A stretch of 14,355 nt of DNA from Verrucomicrobiota bacterium (GTDB taxonomy: Bacteria; Verrucomicrobiota; Verrucomicrobiia; Chthoniobacterales; UBA10450): the NCBI GenBank assembly GCA_003219355.1, contig QHOQ01000031.1, positions 1-14,355 on the forward strand. Reading direction: 5' to 3'. Each line of letters starts with the position of its first letter. The stretch's first letter is position 1. Of the stretch, positions 6,905 through 14,068 are shown in pieces. The notes beneath the pieces are model-generated. The model was not told the origin of the DNA and searched no databases. It saw nothing but the letters and a program-made list of their open reading frames with translations. A program made the position numbers and the translations under genes.

Positions 6905-7654
6905 TTATTTTGATAAGGTAGCTTTCCAATCTTCCTGCGCTTGGAAACGTTTGCCTGTCACGCCTTTCGATTCGTCGGAAGCCAGGAAAACAAAAACATC
7001 GGTTACGCCGGCGGGATTCGCCCACTCCGATGGATCTTCCTCTGGCTCGGCGGCACGATGCATCGCGGTGTTCATGCTCCCCGGATCGACCCAGTTAACG
7101 CGCACGCCGCTTTCTTCGAGTTCCGACGCCCACGTCTGCGACATGCCTTCAAGGCCAAATTTGGAAATGCCGTATGCGCCCCAGCCCGGATAACCAATCT
7201 GACCGGCATCACTTGTCACGTTAATGATTGAGCCACCGCGCTCGGTCATCGCTGGCAGCGCATTTTTTATCAGCAGAAATGGTCCGATCAAATTCGTATC
7301 GAGGACTTGGCGAAAATCTTCCACCGGATAATCAAGCAGGTTCGGCATTGGCGATGGCCCAATGGTCGATGCGTTGTTCACCAGCACGTCGAGATGGCCT
7401 TTGAATTGGGCGAGGGTCGTCGCCACGATCCGCTCGATATCGCGCGGTTTGCTCACGTCTGCTTCGATGATGACACTGTCGATTTTCGGCGCGAGTTTAC
7501 GCAGTTCTTCGCGAACGGCGTTCAATTGGTCGCCGTGTCGCGCGACGAGAGAAAGTCCGGCCGCGCCTTCACGCGCAAATCGCAGCGCCATCGCTCGTCC
7601 TAGCCCCTGCGATCCACCCGTGATCAAAATGTTTTTGCCCTCGAGCATGCTCAT
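6905..7654 (-). CDS. Short-chain dehydrogenase/reductase (SDR)
   Basis: Classical SDR with NAD(P)-binding Rossmann fold. I chose ATG 7654 (249 codons); the frame extends to a TTG at 7678 and another ATG lies at 7648, so the start is uncertain by a few codons. From 7654, the cofactor motif TGGSQGLG lies at 12-19, an Arg at 39 after the second strand (LVARHGDQ) suggests NADP(H), NNAS lies at 93-96, and the catalytic S148, Y161 and K165 (YGISK) are all present, followed by VDPGSMNT. The length is normal. The gene sits in a minus-strand operon after the VOC gene and the GNAT remnant, and its stop codon abuts the start of the QueA-like gene. The substrate is unknown. Confidence 0.92.
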   Translation of the reverse strand: MSMLEGKNILITGGSQGLGRAMALRFAREGAAGLSLVARHGDQLNAVREELRKLAPKIDSVIIEADVSKPRDIERIVATTLAQFKGHLDVLVNNASTIGPSPMPNLLDYPVEDFRQVLDTNLIGPFLLIKNALPAMTERGGSIINVTSDAGQIGYPGWGAYGISKFGLEGMSQTWASELEESGVRVNWVDPGSMNTAMHRAAEPEEDPSEWANPAGVTDVFVFLASDESKGVTGKRFQAQEDWKATLSK

Positions 7655-7680
7655 CGTCGCAACGGTACGCGATGCCAATG

Positions 7681-7909
7681 CTAAGCGAAAGGGATGCGGT
7701 CTCTTGTTTTGGCGTAAAGAAGTGAATCCAAAAGTTTTCCGTCCTTAAACGCATTGTTCTTAAGTCGCCCCTCCAACACAAAGCTGCTTTTTTCCAGAAC
7801 GCGCGCAGAAGCGGGATTGTTCGCGTAAGTTGTTTGCGTGTTTCGCGAGCAAGGCCGCGTCATCCAGTCGCCAGTCACGAATCGTGCATCGCTCGAGAAC
7901 GAGCTGCAT
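7681..7909 (-). pseudogene. GNAT acetyltransferase remnant with internal deletion and frameshift
   Basis: The minus-strand frame from ATG 7909 reads MQLVLERCTIRDWRLDDAAL then LAKHANN, which is a typical start of a RimJ/RimL-type GNAT acetyltransferase. Within about 10 codons the recognisable homology moves to another frame, reading NPASARVLEKSSFVLEGRLK and ending FKDGKLLDSLLYAKTR. This is the typical end of the same family, where N-x-x-S-x-x-x-L-E-K-x-G/S-F lies in the acetyl-CoA-binding half. The central part, roughly 100 residues including the acetyl-CoA loop, is missing, and the two halves are out of frame. The junction is near 7815-7835, where short AACAA repeats occur. ATG 7909 lies three bases after the VOC stop, so the intact gene was once an operon member. 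It should be inactive. Confidence 0.75.
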
Positions 7910-7912
7910 GAC

Positions 7913-8326
7913 TCAGTGTTCCTTAAATTTGATCCCGGCCTTTTGCACTTCGCGATAAGGCAAGAGCCAAATCAGCGATTCGTCATGGAGATCGACGACC
8001 TGAATGCGGTTGCCCCACGGATCGTGGAAATCGCAGCCGAACGGCGGCTTAAGTTTTAATTTGTATTTGCCAGTTATTTTTTTGCGCACCTCGGCGAGTT
8101 GCTGTTCGTCGCGCACCATGATTCCGAAATGCCGCATTCCTCCGGGATGCAACTTCTTTACCTCGAAGATGGCTAGGAATTGGTGCTCGCCGAGCTTGAA
8201 AAACGCATCACCTTCACCGCTGTCGAGTTTTTCCAGATTGAAAACGTCTTGGTAAAACGCGACCGCCTTCCTAATATCGTCCACTTCGATCGCGACGTGA
8301 TTACATCCAAAAACTTGTACGCTCAT
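7913..8326 (-). CDS. VOC superfamily (glyoxalase/bleomycin resistance fold) protein
   Basis: The 137-residue product shows two beta-alpha-beta-beta-beta halves: CNHVAIEVDDIRKAVAFYQD (8-27) and MRHFGIMVRDEQQLAEVRKK (64-83), ending with FHDPWGNRIQVVDL (100-113). Possible metal ligands are H10, E55 and H66. The usual Glu of the last motif (GNxIE) is replaced by Gln 109, so metal binding may be altered or absent. Such proteins range from glyoxalase I and extradiol dioxygenases to resistance proteins, and the reaction cannot be told. It is the first gene of a minus-strand operon with the GNAT remnant, SDR and QueA-like genes. No Shine-Dalgarno is seen before ATG 8326. Confidence 0.88.
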   Translation of the reverse strand: MSVQVFGCNHVAIEVDDIRKAVAFYQDVFNLEKLDSGEGDAFFKLGEHQFLAIFEVKKLHPGGMRHFGIMVRDEQQLAEVRKKITGKYKLKLKPPFGCDFHDPWGNRIQVVDLHDESLIWLLPYREVQKAGIKFKEH

Positions 8327-8441
8327 GTCGTGGTTTATTCGAAGAAGAGATCGTGCGAGCGATCGTTTTTGAGCGGCAAAGATTGATATCGTGTTCGAAT
8401 TCGCGGGGAAGACCGCACCCTGCTCACGCTCAAGAACACGC

Positions 8442-8447
8442 TATAAT
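8442..8447 (+). promoter_or_regulatory. Perfect -10 box for the GT9-like gene
   Basis: TATAAT lies 59 bases before the ATG at 8507, in the 180-base divergent spacer. The -35 region is poor (CCTGCT or similar at 17 bases). A GTGATCAC palindrome follows shortly downstream, between the -10 box and the start codon. The promoter call rests on the -10 box alone. Confidence 0.4.
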
Positions 8448-8506
8448 CATTAGTCGTCACGTGATCACAAGCGCCAAATTACAACCGAAGGCCGGTCGCA
8501 TAAGCC

Positions 8507-9663
8507 ATGAAAAAGAGACTACTTATCAACTGGGCTTTTTATAGGCCGGTTGGTCATCTCCTTGAGGCGTTGCAACACGCCCGTGGCTATTATGCTGCGA
8601 ATCACGATCTAATCGACATCTCCCTGCTGGTTAACGCGGCATCACCGAGCACATTGGTCAAGGCTTGTCCGTGGATTACAGCAGTGTATCCGATCGATTT
8701 CGCGGAAATTGAATCTCGGGCCCAGCAAGCTCCGTCACTTCAGGCAGTCCCGCCGATTTGGGATTATATTGTTACCGATCCTCGTATTGGTGTCCAAGAC
8801 CCAACAATTGGAGGACGCGGAGCAGAGGCATTGATTACGACGCAAGCGGTTGTCCGGAAGTATCTCCGCGCTGCAGACTGGAGTGGCTTCTCACGCGGTT
8901 GGGAGGGTAAATGGAACACGACTGGACTACTCGGCCCGGAAGATCCGCTGCCTTATGCAGCAAACCCACGATTCAGCCTTCCCATTCCGGCTGAGGCACA
9001 ACTCTTCGCCCAGCAGTATCGCCATCATGGGCCAACGATCTGTGTGCTTCCTGGCGGTGGAAGCAGCGGCTCACAGCAAAACCCGTCGCTCGAGGTTTGG
9101 AGTGACATACTTATGGCCCTGATCGATAAGTTCCCCGATCTGCGCGTCTATATCACTGGATTATCGCTCAATCGGGCCGGGCAAATTCACACCAGAGGCC
9201 TTTCAACGCAGGATAGCGATGTGCTCGCCCGGCGCCTCCCTTTTGTTACCAACTGTTTTGACATCGGAATGTGGAACCAGATCGCCCTAATCGCAGCATG
9301 CGACATCCTCTTAGCGCCGCATACCGGGTTTGCCTTTATCGGTCAGTTTGTTGGCACGCCTTGGCTCGCCCTTTCTCGTTGCCCATGGCCCGAATATTTG
9401 TTTAATGGGATCCCATTTTATTCCGTCATTCCCGATTGCGATTCGTATCCTGCGCAATGGCGGATGGATTGTGAGTGCAACCAGCGAATTGCCCGCCGCG
9501 AGAAAAAGATGACAAGGTGCGCGCCAGGATACCCGACATCATTCAGGGAGCACAATTTTTGCTCGATCCCAGTGTGACTTATGAACAGGCCATTCGGGAA
9601 CATGTGGGCAATCTGCAGAGGCGAAGAAGAAATCTGGACCAGTTCCAATTCTTCGTGGATTAG
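8507..9663 (+). pseudogene. GT9/heptosyltransferase-like gene with a -1 frameshift
   Basis: The frame from ATG 8507 encodes a GT-B fold protein. Its second half has TICVLPGGGSSGS (the nucleotide-sugar binding glycine loop, about 176-189), LRVYITG, then FDIGMWNQIALIAACDILLAPHTGFAFIGQFVGTPWLAL, which matches the heptosyltransferase (family 9) pattern of an isolated Asp/His-Thr-Gly followed by a Gly-Thr-Pro turn. After codon 334 the frame gives low-quality sequence to a stop at 9577. The frame one base back instead reads DDKVRARIPDIIQGAQFLL and ends GNLQRRRRNLDQFQFFVD at a TAG (9661-9663), an ordinary C-terminus. The switch falls at an A5 run (9503-9507, GAG AAA AAG). The joined product would be 385 residues. 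A mutation, a read error or programmed slippage are all possible. The glycan acceptor is unknown. Confidence 0.7.
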
Positions 9664-9695
9664 TGCCCTTGGCGCGTTAGTCACAGCGCCGGGAC

Positions 9696-9724
9696 AGCCC
9701 GAAATATCGAGCGGGCTATTTTCT
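9696..9724 (+). terminator. Intrinsic terminator after the GT9-like gene
   Basis: The 6-bp stem AGCCCG (9696-9701) / CGGGCT (9712-9717) with a 10-base loop is followed by ATTTTCT. It lies 32 bases past the GT9-like stop and overlaps the stop codon of the convergent transglutaminase-like gene. The T-run is short, so strength is doubtful. Confidence 0.5.
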
Positions 9725-10372
9725 GTGACCGACCATTTCGCCTTTGATCGTCCGCGAATCGACTCGCGTGAGACGTTTTTCCATCGCTGGCGCGAGCAGC
9801 GGGATGTGGGGAACTTCGCAGAGATGTTCGGCGACGAACCAGATCGGTTTTTCCGTTGTCATCCAGTCGAGGCGATCGAAGCGGGTGAGATTCGCCGGAC
9901 GTGAATATCGCCGCAGGGTGCGTTCGCCGCGCAGGTTGAAGTAGACATTGAAATAACTCATCGCTAGTTCGCGAAGGTTGCGGTAAACCGGTTCGCGATA
10001 ACGACAACCCGTAAAATTTGATTTCGCGACCGCTCCCCAATGTCCCCGAACTTTAAAAATGGCGACGACATGGTCGGTATCCTGCTCGGCCTCCAAATCG
10101 AAAATCAGTGGTGGAAATCCGATAACGCGGAGCGCGGCCGCGGCAAAAATTCCGCCCTCGAGGCAGGAGGCTGTGCGATCGCACAAAACTCTTTGCGGTG
10201 ATCGTGCAGTGAAGCTGAGATTGTAGGGCAATTGGTCGAGGAACCGCTGAATGCCGGCCGGTGACTTCAGCGCCCGCAGTGTGCGCAGTTCCGATGCGGT
10301 GAAACCGAAACTCGGCGCATCGCTTCTCGATTTTGATTTGCGGCGCGCAAATGTTTTAGGCCGAGTCGTCAT
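9716..10372 (-). CDS. Transglutaminase-like cysteine-protease-fold conserved protein
   Basis: I chose ATG 10372 (218 codons). The open frame reaches back to 10591, but that extension is low-complexity arginine-rich shadow sequence and overlaps another ORF. The core has a possible catalytic triad: C70 in RTASCLEGGIFAAAALR, H101 in DTDHVVAIF, and N119 or a nearby polar residue in HWGAVAKSNF. The surrounding segments PYNLSF, YREPVYRNLRELAMSYFNVY and SRPANL are typical of a widespread conserved protein of the transglutaminase-like superfamily, seen mostly as a stand-alone gene with no known role. The N-terminal 18 residues are basic. There is no signal peptide, so it is probably cytoplasmic. It converges on the GT9-like gene. 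Confidence 0.82.
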   Translation of the reverse strand: MTTRPKTFARRKSKSRSDAPSFGFTASELRTLRALKSPAGIQRFLDQLPYNLSFTARSPQRVLCDRTASCLEGGIFAAAALRVIGFPPLIFDLEAEQDTDHVVAIFKVRGHWGAVAKSNFTGCRYREPVYRNLRELAMSYFNVYFNLRGERTLRRYSRPANLTRFDRLDWMTTEKPIWFVAEHLCEVPHIPLLAPAMEKRLTRVDSRTIKGEMVGHRK

Positions 10373-10440
10373 TGATTTCGCGTGGTCGGACGCGAAAGAG
10401 AAATAGCACGGTTCGTCAGCAAGGCGAACGCGCTGTCTTG

Positions 10441-10722
10441 TTACTTTTGAGCGAGAACGCGCTTGAAGGTTCCCTGGTCGCGCACATTGAGATTTTCCGC
10501 GACAACCTGTGTCGCTTTGCCATCCGGGCCGATGGTAAAAGTGATGCCGCTCCTGCCAACAGCGTTTTCGTCCTCCGTCGATGTCTTCCAATGCAATTCA
10601 TAGCCTCGCTCAAATAAAGTTAGCCACAGGTATGCCGGTAATTGCAATTTCGATCGGCGGCTTAAACCGTCGAGCAAGAAAGTGCGATCTTCCCCATGCA
10701 GGATTACCTGTCGACCCGGCAA
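10441..10722 (-). pseudogene. Methionine-free ORF, probable C-terminal remnant of a larger protein
   Basis: A 93-codon frame closed upstream by TGA (10726-10728) has only TTG 10722 as a plausible start and contains no Met at all. The end reads FTIGPDGKATQVVAENLNVR then DQGTFKRV, which resembles the small C-terminal beta-domain of some beta-lactamase-like serine hydrolases (DUF3471 type), where DGK and a final G-x-F-x-R are common. This comparison is from memory and weak. The sequence looks like coding sequence (regular strand pattern, LPAYLWLTLFERGYELHWK), so an N-terminally truncated gene is the most likely reading. It could also be a small complete protein started from TTG. It lies 68 bases upstream of the transglutaminase-like gene. 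Confidence 0.45.
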
Positions 10723-10743
10723 ATTTCATGATAAATTTCTGTA

Positions 10744-11346
10744 ATGACCCGCATATTCGTGCTGCTGGTCACAGTCATCGCAACGGCGCTTGCGGCGTTC
10801 GCGGCGGATGAATTACCACAGAACGAATCCAATGAGCCCGATTCGTTCGACATTGAGCCGCCGATATTGAAGGAAAACCTTTCGGAGGAACCATTGCTCT
10901 CCACAGCACCACCGGATAGCGATGTCGGGCGTCTGGAAAAACAATTGGAGCGCGCGAAGAGAAATGCGGCTGGCGCGGAACATCTTTGGAAAATTGGCGT
11001 TCTCGCGAAAGTGGAGGTGGAGCAACGTGCGTTGAAAGTTGTTCGCCTCGAGTCGGACATTGCAAATGCACAGCTTGCGCGCGCGAAAGAAGAAGTTGCC
11101 GCGCAAGAATCTCAAGTCGCAGCCGGCGAAAGCACTAAAGACGAACTGGAGGCCGCGAAAGCAACGCTTGCGCAATTAACGGAAGCCGCGCAGATCGCCG
11201 CGGCAAAGCGTGAACGCGCAGAACTCGAAGCCGCGGAAGCTAACGTCCGTCGACAAGAAAAGCTTCTTCGGCTCGGCAGCGCGCATAAATCCGATGTCAA
11301 TCGCGCTCAAGAAAAACTCGCCGAACTCAAATCACCGAAGAATTAG
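10744..11346 (+). CDS. Secreted coiled-coil protein, TolC-like hairpin repeats
   Basis: The 200-residue product starts with a Sec signal peptide (MTRIFVLLVTVIATALAAFA, cleavage near residue 20-21), then a Pro/Glu/Ser-rich linker (22-57), then an almost continuous alpha-helical coiled coil (about 58-198) rich in Ala, Glu, Lys and Arg. The helix carries two similar units, AAGAEHLWKIGVLAKVEVEQ (about 74-93) and AEANVRRQEKLLRLGSAHKS then DVNRAQEKL. This is the turn pattern of the periplasmic hairpins of TolC/membrane-fusion proteins. There are no outer-membrane barrel strands, so it is not a full TolC. It probably acts in the periplasm. ATG 10744 is the only start, because an in-frame TGA lies at 10729. 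No Shine-Dalgarno is seen. Confidence 0.75.
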   Translation: MTRIFVLLVTVIATALAAFAADELPQNESNEPDSFDIEPPILKENLSEEPLLSTAPPDSDVGRLEKQLERAKRNAAGAEHLWKIGVLAKVEVEQRALKVVRLESDIANAQLARAKEEVAAQESQVAAGESTKDELEAAKATLAQLTEAAQIAAAKRERAELEAAEANVRRQEKLLRLGSAHKSDVNRAQEKLAELKSPKN

Positions 11347-11466
11347 CCAAAACATGGTCACTGGCAGCCGAAATTCCACGTACCGTGTCGCGATCGGGAA
11401 GTTAGAAGTTCCTCGCCGCATTCGATTTCGCCAAAGAAAGATTTTCGCTTGGAACGATAGCGATAA

Positions 11467-13206
11467 CTAGTATCCCGCCGCCTGGCCGTCTTTGCGTGAT
11501 TCGCTCGCGCCGACGTAAACGCGCTGGCCGTCGTGCATTTCGACTTTGACGGCCTGATAACCGCCGTACCCGCCGACGTCGAAGCGAACGTCGTGTCCCT
11601 TTTTGCGCAGTTCGCGCACAGTTTCGTAAGGAATGCCGCTCTCAACTTCGACGTAGCCGCCTGACTCAGTCATCTTTTCACCAGTCGGTTCGTTGTCACC
11701 TTCGTGTTGCCAGCGCGAGGCGTCGCCGGCTTCCTGCACGCTTAAACCGAAATCGATCTGGTTCGTGAGAACTTGGACGTGACCTTGCGGTTGCATGCCG
11801 CCACCCATTACGCCGAACGCTTCCCATGGTTTGCCATCCTTCATCACGAACCCTGGAATAATCGTGTGGAATGGGCGTTTGCCCGGCGCATAAACATTCG
11901 CGTGATTCGGGTCCATCGAGAAAAGTTCGCCGCGATCTTGAAACATGAAGCCCAGCCCGGGCACGACAATGCCGCTGCCCATCCCGCGGTAATTGCTTTG
12001 AATGAGCGAGACCATGTTGCCTTCGTCATCGGCCGTGCACAGGTAAATTGTGTCGCCATGATCGAGTGCCGGATTGCCGGACTCGACTTTTTTCGCCGCG
12101 CGGTTTGGATCGATCAACTTGCGTCGTTCGGTTGCGTAACTCTTTGAAAGAAGACCGGCGAGCGGAATTTTCGCAGACGCGGGATCGGCATAAAATTTCG
12201 CACGATCAGCCCACGCGATTTTCTTCGCCTCGATCATCGCGTGCAGCGTCTCGGGTGAATTGCGACCCATGGCGCCCAAATCGAATCGCTCAAGGATGTT
12301 CAACATTTGGAGGGTGGCGATGCCCTGACCGTTCGGCGGCAATTCAAAAACATCGTAGCCGCGATAACTCGTCGAGACCGGATCGACCCATGTCGATGCA
12401 TGCTTCTCGAAATCCGTTTTCCGTAGAAAGCCGCCATTGGCCCCCATGAAATCGTCGATTTTGTCTGCGATCTCACCTTTATAAAAAGCATCACGCCCTT
12501 TCTCGCCGATCAACCGCAACGTTTTAGCAAGCGCCGGATTTTTGAAAATGTCGCCCTTCGCCGGTGTGCGCCCTTTGCCATCGAGCGTGTACGTTTCCAA
12601 AAATGCGCCTGGCAACCCTTTGTAGAGGCGCGGACCGAAGGACCAGTAGTAGGCGATCAACTCGGTGACCGGGAAACCTTCTTCGGCGTAACGAATTGCC
12701 GGGGCGAGATCATCGCTCAATTTGAGTTTGCCGAATTTGCTGTGCAGCTCTGCCCACGCGTCCACAGTTCCCGGTACACTGATCGGCAGCATGCCCAACG
12801 GTGGAATCGTTTGACGATGCAGTTTTTCCAGCTCGGCTTTCATCTGATCGTAACTCAAACCGAGCGGTGAACGTCCGCTGCCGTTGAGTCCGTAGAGTTT
12901 ATTTTTCTTCGCGCTGTAAACGATAGCGAAGAGATCGCCGCCGACGCCGTTTGAGACGGGCTCCATCAATCCGAGCGTAGCGTTCGCGGCAATTGCCGCA
13001 TCAACAGCGCTCCCGCCGCGTTTCAAAATATCGAGCCCGACTTGAGTGGCCTCCGGTACGCTCGTGCACACCATCCCATGCCGCGCCAGGATTTCCGATC
13101 GGGTGGCGAAATTCTTTCCCGTGATGCGATCAATTTGGGAATTGGCGATCGGTGCAACAGTCGCGAGAAGGACTGATGTAGAGATCCATTGAATTACCTT
13201 CCGCAT
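11467..13206 (-). CDS. ggt: Gamma-glutamyltransferase, secreted
   Basis: GGT hydrolyses or transfers the gamma-glutamyl group of glutathione and related compounds. It is made as one chain that cuts itself at a Thr to form two subunits. The 579-residue product has a Sec signal peptide (MRKVIQWISTSVLLATVAPI, cleavage near ANS-Q), the large-subunit motifs HGMVCTSVPEATQVGLDILK, GGSAVDAAIAA and EPVSNGVGGDLFAIV, and the autocleavage site at GDT with the nucleophile T386. The small subunit has GNMVSLIQSNYRGMGSG, the PGKRPFHTIIPG segment and GVMGGGMQPQGHVQVL, which includes the oxyanion Gly pair. Length and order are normal. It is probably periplasmic. It belongs to the GGT-like branch typical of environmental bacteria, so the true donor may not be glutathione. 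It is convergent with the coiled-coil gene (120-base gap); I see no terminator there. Confidence 0.95.
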   Translation of the reverse strand: MRKVIQWISTSVLLATVAPIANSQIDRITGKNFATRSEILARHGMVCTSVPEATQVGLDILKRGGSAVDAAIAANATLGLMEPVSNGVGGDLFAIVYSAKKNKLYGLNGSGRSPLGLSYDQMKAELEKLHRQTIPPLGMLPISVPGTVDAWAELHSKFGKLKLSDDLAPAIRYAEEGFPVTELIAYYWSFGPRLYKGLPGAFLETYTLDGKGRTPAKGDIFKNPALAKTLRLIGEKGRDAFYKGEIADKIDDFMGANGGFLRKTDFEKHASTWVDPVSTSYRGYDVFELPPNGQGIATLQMLNILERFDLGAMGRNSPETLHAMIEAKKIAWADRAKFYADPASAKIPLAGLLSKSYATERRKLIDPNRAAKKVESGNPALDHGDTIYLCTADDEGNMVSLIQSNYRGMGSGIVVPGLGFMFQDRGELFSMDPNHANVYAPGKRPFHTIIPGFVMKDGKPWEAFGVMGGGMQPQGHVQVLTNQIDFGLSVQEAGDASRWQHEGDNEPTGEKMTESGGYVEVESGIPYETVRELRKKGHDVRFDVGGYGGYQAVKVEMHDGQRVYVGASESRKDGQAAGY

Positions 13207-13260
13207 CCACGCAGCTTAATTCGATGTCCGCGAATTGGAAGGAAACGTCGATTTAGAGTT

Positions 13261-13285
13261 GGCGTCTGACACAGACGCCCTACAG
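13261..13285. repeat. Intergenic palindrome C (GGCGTCTG / CAGACGCC) with CTACAG edge
   Basis: Perfect 8-base arms at 13261-13268 and 13272-13279 with an ACA loop are followed directly by CTACAG. It lies in the short spacer between the start of ggt and the small membrane-protein gene. Its layout matches the palindromes at 1029-1049 and 3261-3299. Confidence 0.65.
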
Positions 13286-13293
13286 TTCTGGCG

Positions 13294-13524
13294 ATGAAAA
13301 TGTCATCCGAAACGTGCAAGGCGATCAGCGTAATTTCCTTCTACATAGCTCTTTTGTCTTTTCTGATCGGCATGGCTGGCCGACTCAAGGAGAGCTTTCA
13401 CTCGCGCGCCGAAATTTCCACGGCGGGATTCACCCTCGCAGCGGTATTGGCCGCATTGGGATTGATCACGTTTCTATTTTCCTGGAGAAATAAAACCGAT
13501 AAACCATCCGAACCGCCGCTTTGA
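13294..13524 (+). CDS. Small two-helix membrane protein
   Basis: The 76-residue product has two hydrophobic segments, about 9-28 (ISVISFYIALLSFLIGMAG) and 41-63 (TAGFTLAAVLAALGLITFLF), joined by a basic and polar loop (RLKESFHSRAE), with a polar tail ending SEPPL. This suggests an inner-membrane helical hairpin. I do not recognise a family. Codon 3 is also ATG (13300), so the start is uncertain by two codons. It is divergent from ggt across an 87-base spacer that holds palindrome C. Supporting a real gene are the clean two-helix pattern, the good length and the lack of any better ORF here. Confidence 0.6.
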   Translation: MKMSSETCKAISVISFYIALLSFLIGMAGRLKESFHSRAEISTAGFTLAAVLAALGLITFLFSWRNKTDKPSEPPL

Positions 13525-13572
13525 CCGTTGGAGGCGAGGATCGGCAGATGTTGCGGCCAGTTAGATTCGTGA

Positions 13573-13610
13573 GGGAAAGAAACGGCGGCGACCGTTCCCG
13601 ATCGCCGCCG
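13573..13610 (-). terminator. Intrinsic terminator of the LTxxQ gene
   Basis: In the minus-strand transcript, CGGCGGCGA (13610-13602) pairs perfectly with TCGCCGCCG (13591-13583) over a 10-base loop. It is followed by TTTCTTTCCC. It lies 26 bases after the stop codon of the LTxxQ protein. On the plus strand there is no T-run, so it acts in one direction. Confidence 0.75.
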
Positions 13611-13635
13611 CTCCACCCTCCGAATCAAAGGAAGC

Positions 13636-14016
13636 TTATTCCTGCGTTGCGTCGTGAAGCTCTTTGTGCGCGTTCATCATGTCTTGATGAGCCTTCTGAA
13701 TGGCATCGAGCTTCGTCTGCTGATCCGCCGTCAGCAGCGGACGAATCTGCGACGTAGTGCTATCCATGATCGCCTTCATTTTCTGCATCGCCTCCTGATG
13801 GATCGCGACGATTTGCGGTTTCGCCTGATCAATGATCGGCTGGACCTTTGCCTGTTGATCGGACGTCAGGTTTAGCTTGCTGACTAATCCTTCAAGTCCA
13901 AATCCGCGCCCATGCCATCCGCCGCCTGCGCCGTGGCCGGGTTGAGCCTGCACCATGGCAAAGCCGCCGAGGGCGATGGCACCCGCGGCCGCAAGTGTTA
14001 ATAGGTTTCGTTTCAT
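13636..14016 (-). CDS. Spy/CpxP-type periplasmic LTxxQ protein
   Basis: Spy and CpxP are periplasmic helical proteins that bind unfolded proteins or sense envelope or metal stress. The 126-residue product has a Sec signal peptide (MKRNLLTLAAAGAIALGGFA, cleavage near VQA-Q at 24), a His/Gly-rich stretch (PGHGAGGGWHGRG, 26-38), and two LTxxQ motifs (LTSDQ at 50-54, LTADQ at 95-99) in a long helical region. It diverges from an ECF-like sigma factor gene. Both genes have the same bipartite promoter motif, so it is probably a target of that sigma factor. The mRNA leader is A-rich with no Shine-Dalgarno. The gene has a strong terminator. The chaperone role is inferred from the family. Confidence 0.85.
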   Translation of the reverse strand: MKRNLLTLAAAGAIALGGFAMVQAQPGHGAGGGWHGRGFGLEGLVSKLNLTSDQQAKVQPIIDQAKPQIVAIHQEAMQKMKAIMDSTTSQIRPLLTADQQTKLDAIQKAHQDMMNAHKELHDATQE

Positions 14017-14042
14017 AGTTGTTTTAGTTTGTTATTTTGCTT

Positions 14043-14059
14043 AAGCGCTTCTTGCGCTT
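14043..14059 (-). promoter_or_regulatory. Hairpin at the start of the LTxxQ mRNA leader
   Basis: AAGCGC (14043-14048) and GCGCTT (14054-14059) form a 6-bp stem with a 5-base loop. It would sit at the 5' end of the transcript from the promoter at 14069-14097 and might protect the mRNA or influence its stability. The role is only a suggestion. Confidence 0.35.
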
Positions 14060-14068
14060 CTGTAGCTA

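Noticed and set aside
8349..8370. Small hairpin followed by GTTTTTG, terminator-like
   Set aside because: The 5-bp stem is weak and there is no plus-strand gene upstream that it could terminate.
9503..9508. Programmed -1 frameshifting as a firm call
   Set aside because: The zero-frame codons GAG AAA AAG do not form the full X-XXY-YYZ heptamer and I found no clear stimulatory structure; an indel in the A run is simpler.
10373..10591. N-terminal extension of the transglutaminase-like gene
   Set aside because: The added residues are Arg- and Ser-rich without a pattern and overlap a different coding-like frame (10441-10722).
11210..11470. Plus-strand ORF overlapping the coiled-coil gene end
   Set aside because: It is an out-of-frame shadow of the Ala/Glu-rich coil sequence with no motif of its own.
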